Shown: one piece after another, positions 6,222 through 7,399 of the stretch
How positions within the stretch are numbered: position 1 is the stretch's first letter
Layout of the letters: each line of letters opens with the position of its first letter
Assembly: GCA_027364495.1 (NCBI GenBank)
Contig: DAHXPE010000543.1
Coordinates: forward strand, 1-7,399
Source of the DNA: Candidatus Heimdallarchaeota archaeon
Lineage (GTDB): Archaea > Asgardarchaeota > Heimdallarchaeia > Hodarchaeales > LC-3
Direction of reading: 5' to 3'
Length of the DNA stretch: 7,399 nt
Notes under the pieces: generated by a model
Databases searched by the model: none
Told to the model about the DNA's origin: nothing
The model's input: the letters and a program-made list of their open reading frames with translations, nothing else
Position numbers and translations under genes: made by a program

Positions 6222-7151
6222 TTGTCTAATTTTGAAGAATTACCGGTTGTTTTAAACACTTTAGGCAAGGGAGATGAATGTGAGATAATTCTCCAACGGA
6301 AAGAAACTATTTTTGATGAAAATGAAGAATATCTTTTATCTTTAGATTTGAGTGAACTCAAATTAAAAACTATTCCTGATCATTTATTCGATACTTTTAC
6401 GCGATTAAAAGTTTTGAATCTATCTCAGAATGAATTAACCAAAGTGTCAAAAGAAACTTTTAGTGAATTAAAAGAATTAGAACATTTATTTTTATTTGTA
6501 AACAAAATTAAACAATTATCAACTGATGTATTCAGTAATAACCCAAATTTAACTCAATTGGATTTTAGTGACAACGATATAAGTTCTCTTCCAGAGACCA
6601 TTTTTGAATCTGTCAATCAACTTACATTACTGGATATTAGTTCAAACAAATTATCAAAATTGCCCATTTCTATTTTTAAGCCATTAGAACAATTAGAAAA
6701 ATTAGAGTACAGAGAAAATAATTTGAAAGAAATTCCTGAAGGATTATTAGATCCACTAAAGAATCTCGTTTCGTTAAATTTAAGTGAAAATAAATTAACA
6801 GATCTTAAAAAGGTTCATTTACCAGAAATGAGTTTCCTAGAATATTTAGACTTACGAGATAATGAGTTGGTAAATATTCCAGAACATTTTTTCGATAAAC
6901 TACTAAATGTTAAGCAACTGGATCTTGATGACAATAAATTAAAGAAATTACCTGAAAAGATATTTGAACCCTTGACTAAACTTAAAGCTTTAGGACTTTC
7001 GTGGAACGAATTGAAAACAATACCTAAAATGCCCTATGAGAACCTGGAAGAGTTATTAATAACAGGTAATAAACTACCAGATGAATATGATGAAAATCTT
7101 CGAGGAAAAGATGCTGTGCAATTATTTATTCAAGAATACTATGGAAAATAG
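6222..7151 (+). CDS. leucine-rich repeat protein
   Basis: A 309-residue protein starting at TTG 6222, chosen because of the AGGTGA five bases upstream. After a 37-residue acidic N-terminal part, nine consecutive repeats of exactly 24 residues occupy 38-253, with the pattern LxxLxLxxNxLxxLPxxxFxxLxx. A shorter repeat follows (254-274), then a last partial one (275-293). A C-terminal helix-like cap ends in AVQLFIQEYYGK. The Phe near repeat position 19 and the constant 24-residue period correspond to the 'typical' LRR class rather than the bacterial type. LRR solenoids are protein-binding scaffolds; no catalytic, GTPase, kinase or membrane domain and no signal peptide are present, so a cytosolic adaptor role is inferred and its partner is unknown. 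It lies five bases after the lipoate-ligase-like gene, probably in one transcript. The gene is complete and ends with TAG. Confidence 0.88.
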   Translation: MSNFEELPVVLNTLGKGDECEIILQRKETIFDENEEYLLSLDLSELKLKTIPDHLFDTFTRLKVLNLSQNELTKVSKETFSELKELEHLFLFVNKIKQLSTDVFSNNPNLTQLDFSDNDISSLPETIFESVNQLTLLDISSNKLSKLPISIFKPLEQLEKLEYRENNLKEIPEGLLDPLKNLVSLNLSENKLTDLKKVHLPEMSFLEYLDLRDNELVNIPEHFFDKLLNVKQLDLDDNKLKKLPEKIFEPLTKLKALGLSWNELKTIPKMPYENLEELLITGNKLPDEYDENLRGKDAVQLFIQEYYGK

Positions 7152-7399
7152 ATACTTCGTCATGACTGCTCAGTTATTTATTAAACAATATTTTGCAAAT
7201 CATTTTTAAAAATGTATATAAACATAGATAGTAAGTATTCTATTCTTAGTATAGTAATCAAAATTGAGTAAGTGTTTAAGTTTTTCGACAAAAACATAAT
7301 ATTATTTATTTGAGCTAATAAAATCAGAATTTGACTTTTTTGTTTCTTGTTTATTTTTAATTCCAGATGATTTTTGACTCCTTTGCTATTTCTTGAAAA
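7152..7399. other. non-coding region downstream of the LRR gene
   Basis: About 250 bases without a supported gene. It contains the 14-bp palindrome CATTTTTAAAAATG (7201-7214), the right arm of the long-distance inverted repeat (7207-7226) and a T-rich stretch (7330-7358) ending in AATTCCAG. Every ATG or TTG frame downstream of the TATA-like repeat on the + strand closes within a few to about ten codons before the edge. Confidence 0.5.
7207..7226 (+). repeat. long-distance inverted repeat, right arm
   Basis: This is the exact reverse complement of 32-51, about 7.15 kb away, with weaker similarity continuing to about 7245. It overlaps a 14-bp palindrome (7201-7214) that is not conserved in the left arm. 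The TATA-like TGTATATAAAC in the core and a shared TTCTAT about 20-25 bases further on would fit a TATA box and transcription start, directed rightwards out of the window. Confidence 0.7.

Noticed and set aside
1..7399. CRISPR array, tRNA, rRNA, transposase or integrase
   Set aside because: No regularly spaced repeats, no tRNA cloverleaf or rRNA signature and no recombinase motifs were seen; the inverted repeat near the ends alone does not establish a mobile element.

Overview
The window is strongly AT-rich (roughly 70% A+T by eye) with compact genes on the + strand separated by unusually AT-rich spacers. Three things suggest an archaeon, most likely of the Asgard group: a winged-helix regulator of the type common in Asgard genomes, a separately encoded lipoate-ligase C-terminal domain (an archaeal arrangement), and a cytosolic leucine-rich-repeat protein. 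This assignment is inference, because there is no rRNA or other marker gene in the window.

Layout. Positions 1-305 are non-coding and hold one arm of a long-distance inverted repeat, a small palindrome and a likely TATA box. A complete thiolase follows (306-1571), then a T-run and about 510 bases of spacer with short repeats and a palindrome. At 2084-2536 lies a winged-helix regulator whose reading frame is interrupted by a single in-frame TAA (2198-2200). A 273-base spacer with ATTCA/TGAAT half-sites leads into a large membrane-bound iron-sulfur/heme b protein (2810-5113) of the type that passes electrons from electron-transfer flavoprotein to membrane quinone. After a T-rich tract and a 419-base spacer come a TusA-type sulfur carrier (5533-5781), a stand-alone domain resembling the lipoate-protein ligase C-terminal domain (5926-6216) and, five bases later, a leucine-rich-repeat protein (6222-7151). 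The last 248 bases are non-coding and hold the other arm of the inverted repeat.

How the parts may fit. The thiolase (last step of fatty-acid beta-oxidation, or acetoacetyl-CoA chemistry) and the ETF:quinone-oxidoreductase-like protein (re-oxidation of acyl-CoA dehydrogenase electrons) are a recognised functional pairing in fatty-acid degraders. The damaged regulator between them is the natural candidate local regulator. The second half pairs a sulfur-transfer protein with a lipoylation-related domain, which is suggestive but unproven. The most notable observations are the nonsense codon in an otherwise well-preserved regulator and the 20-bp perfect (about 39-bp imperfect) inverted repeat near the two ends of the window.
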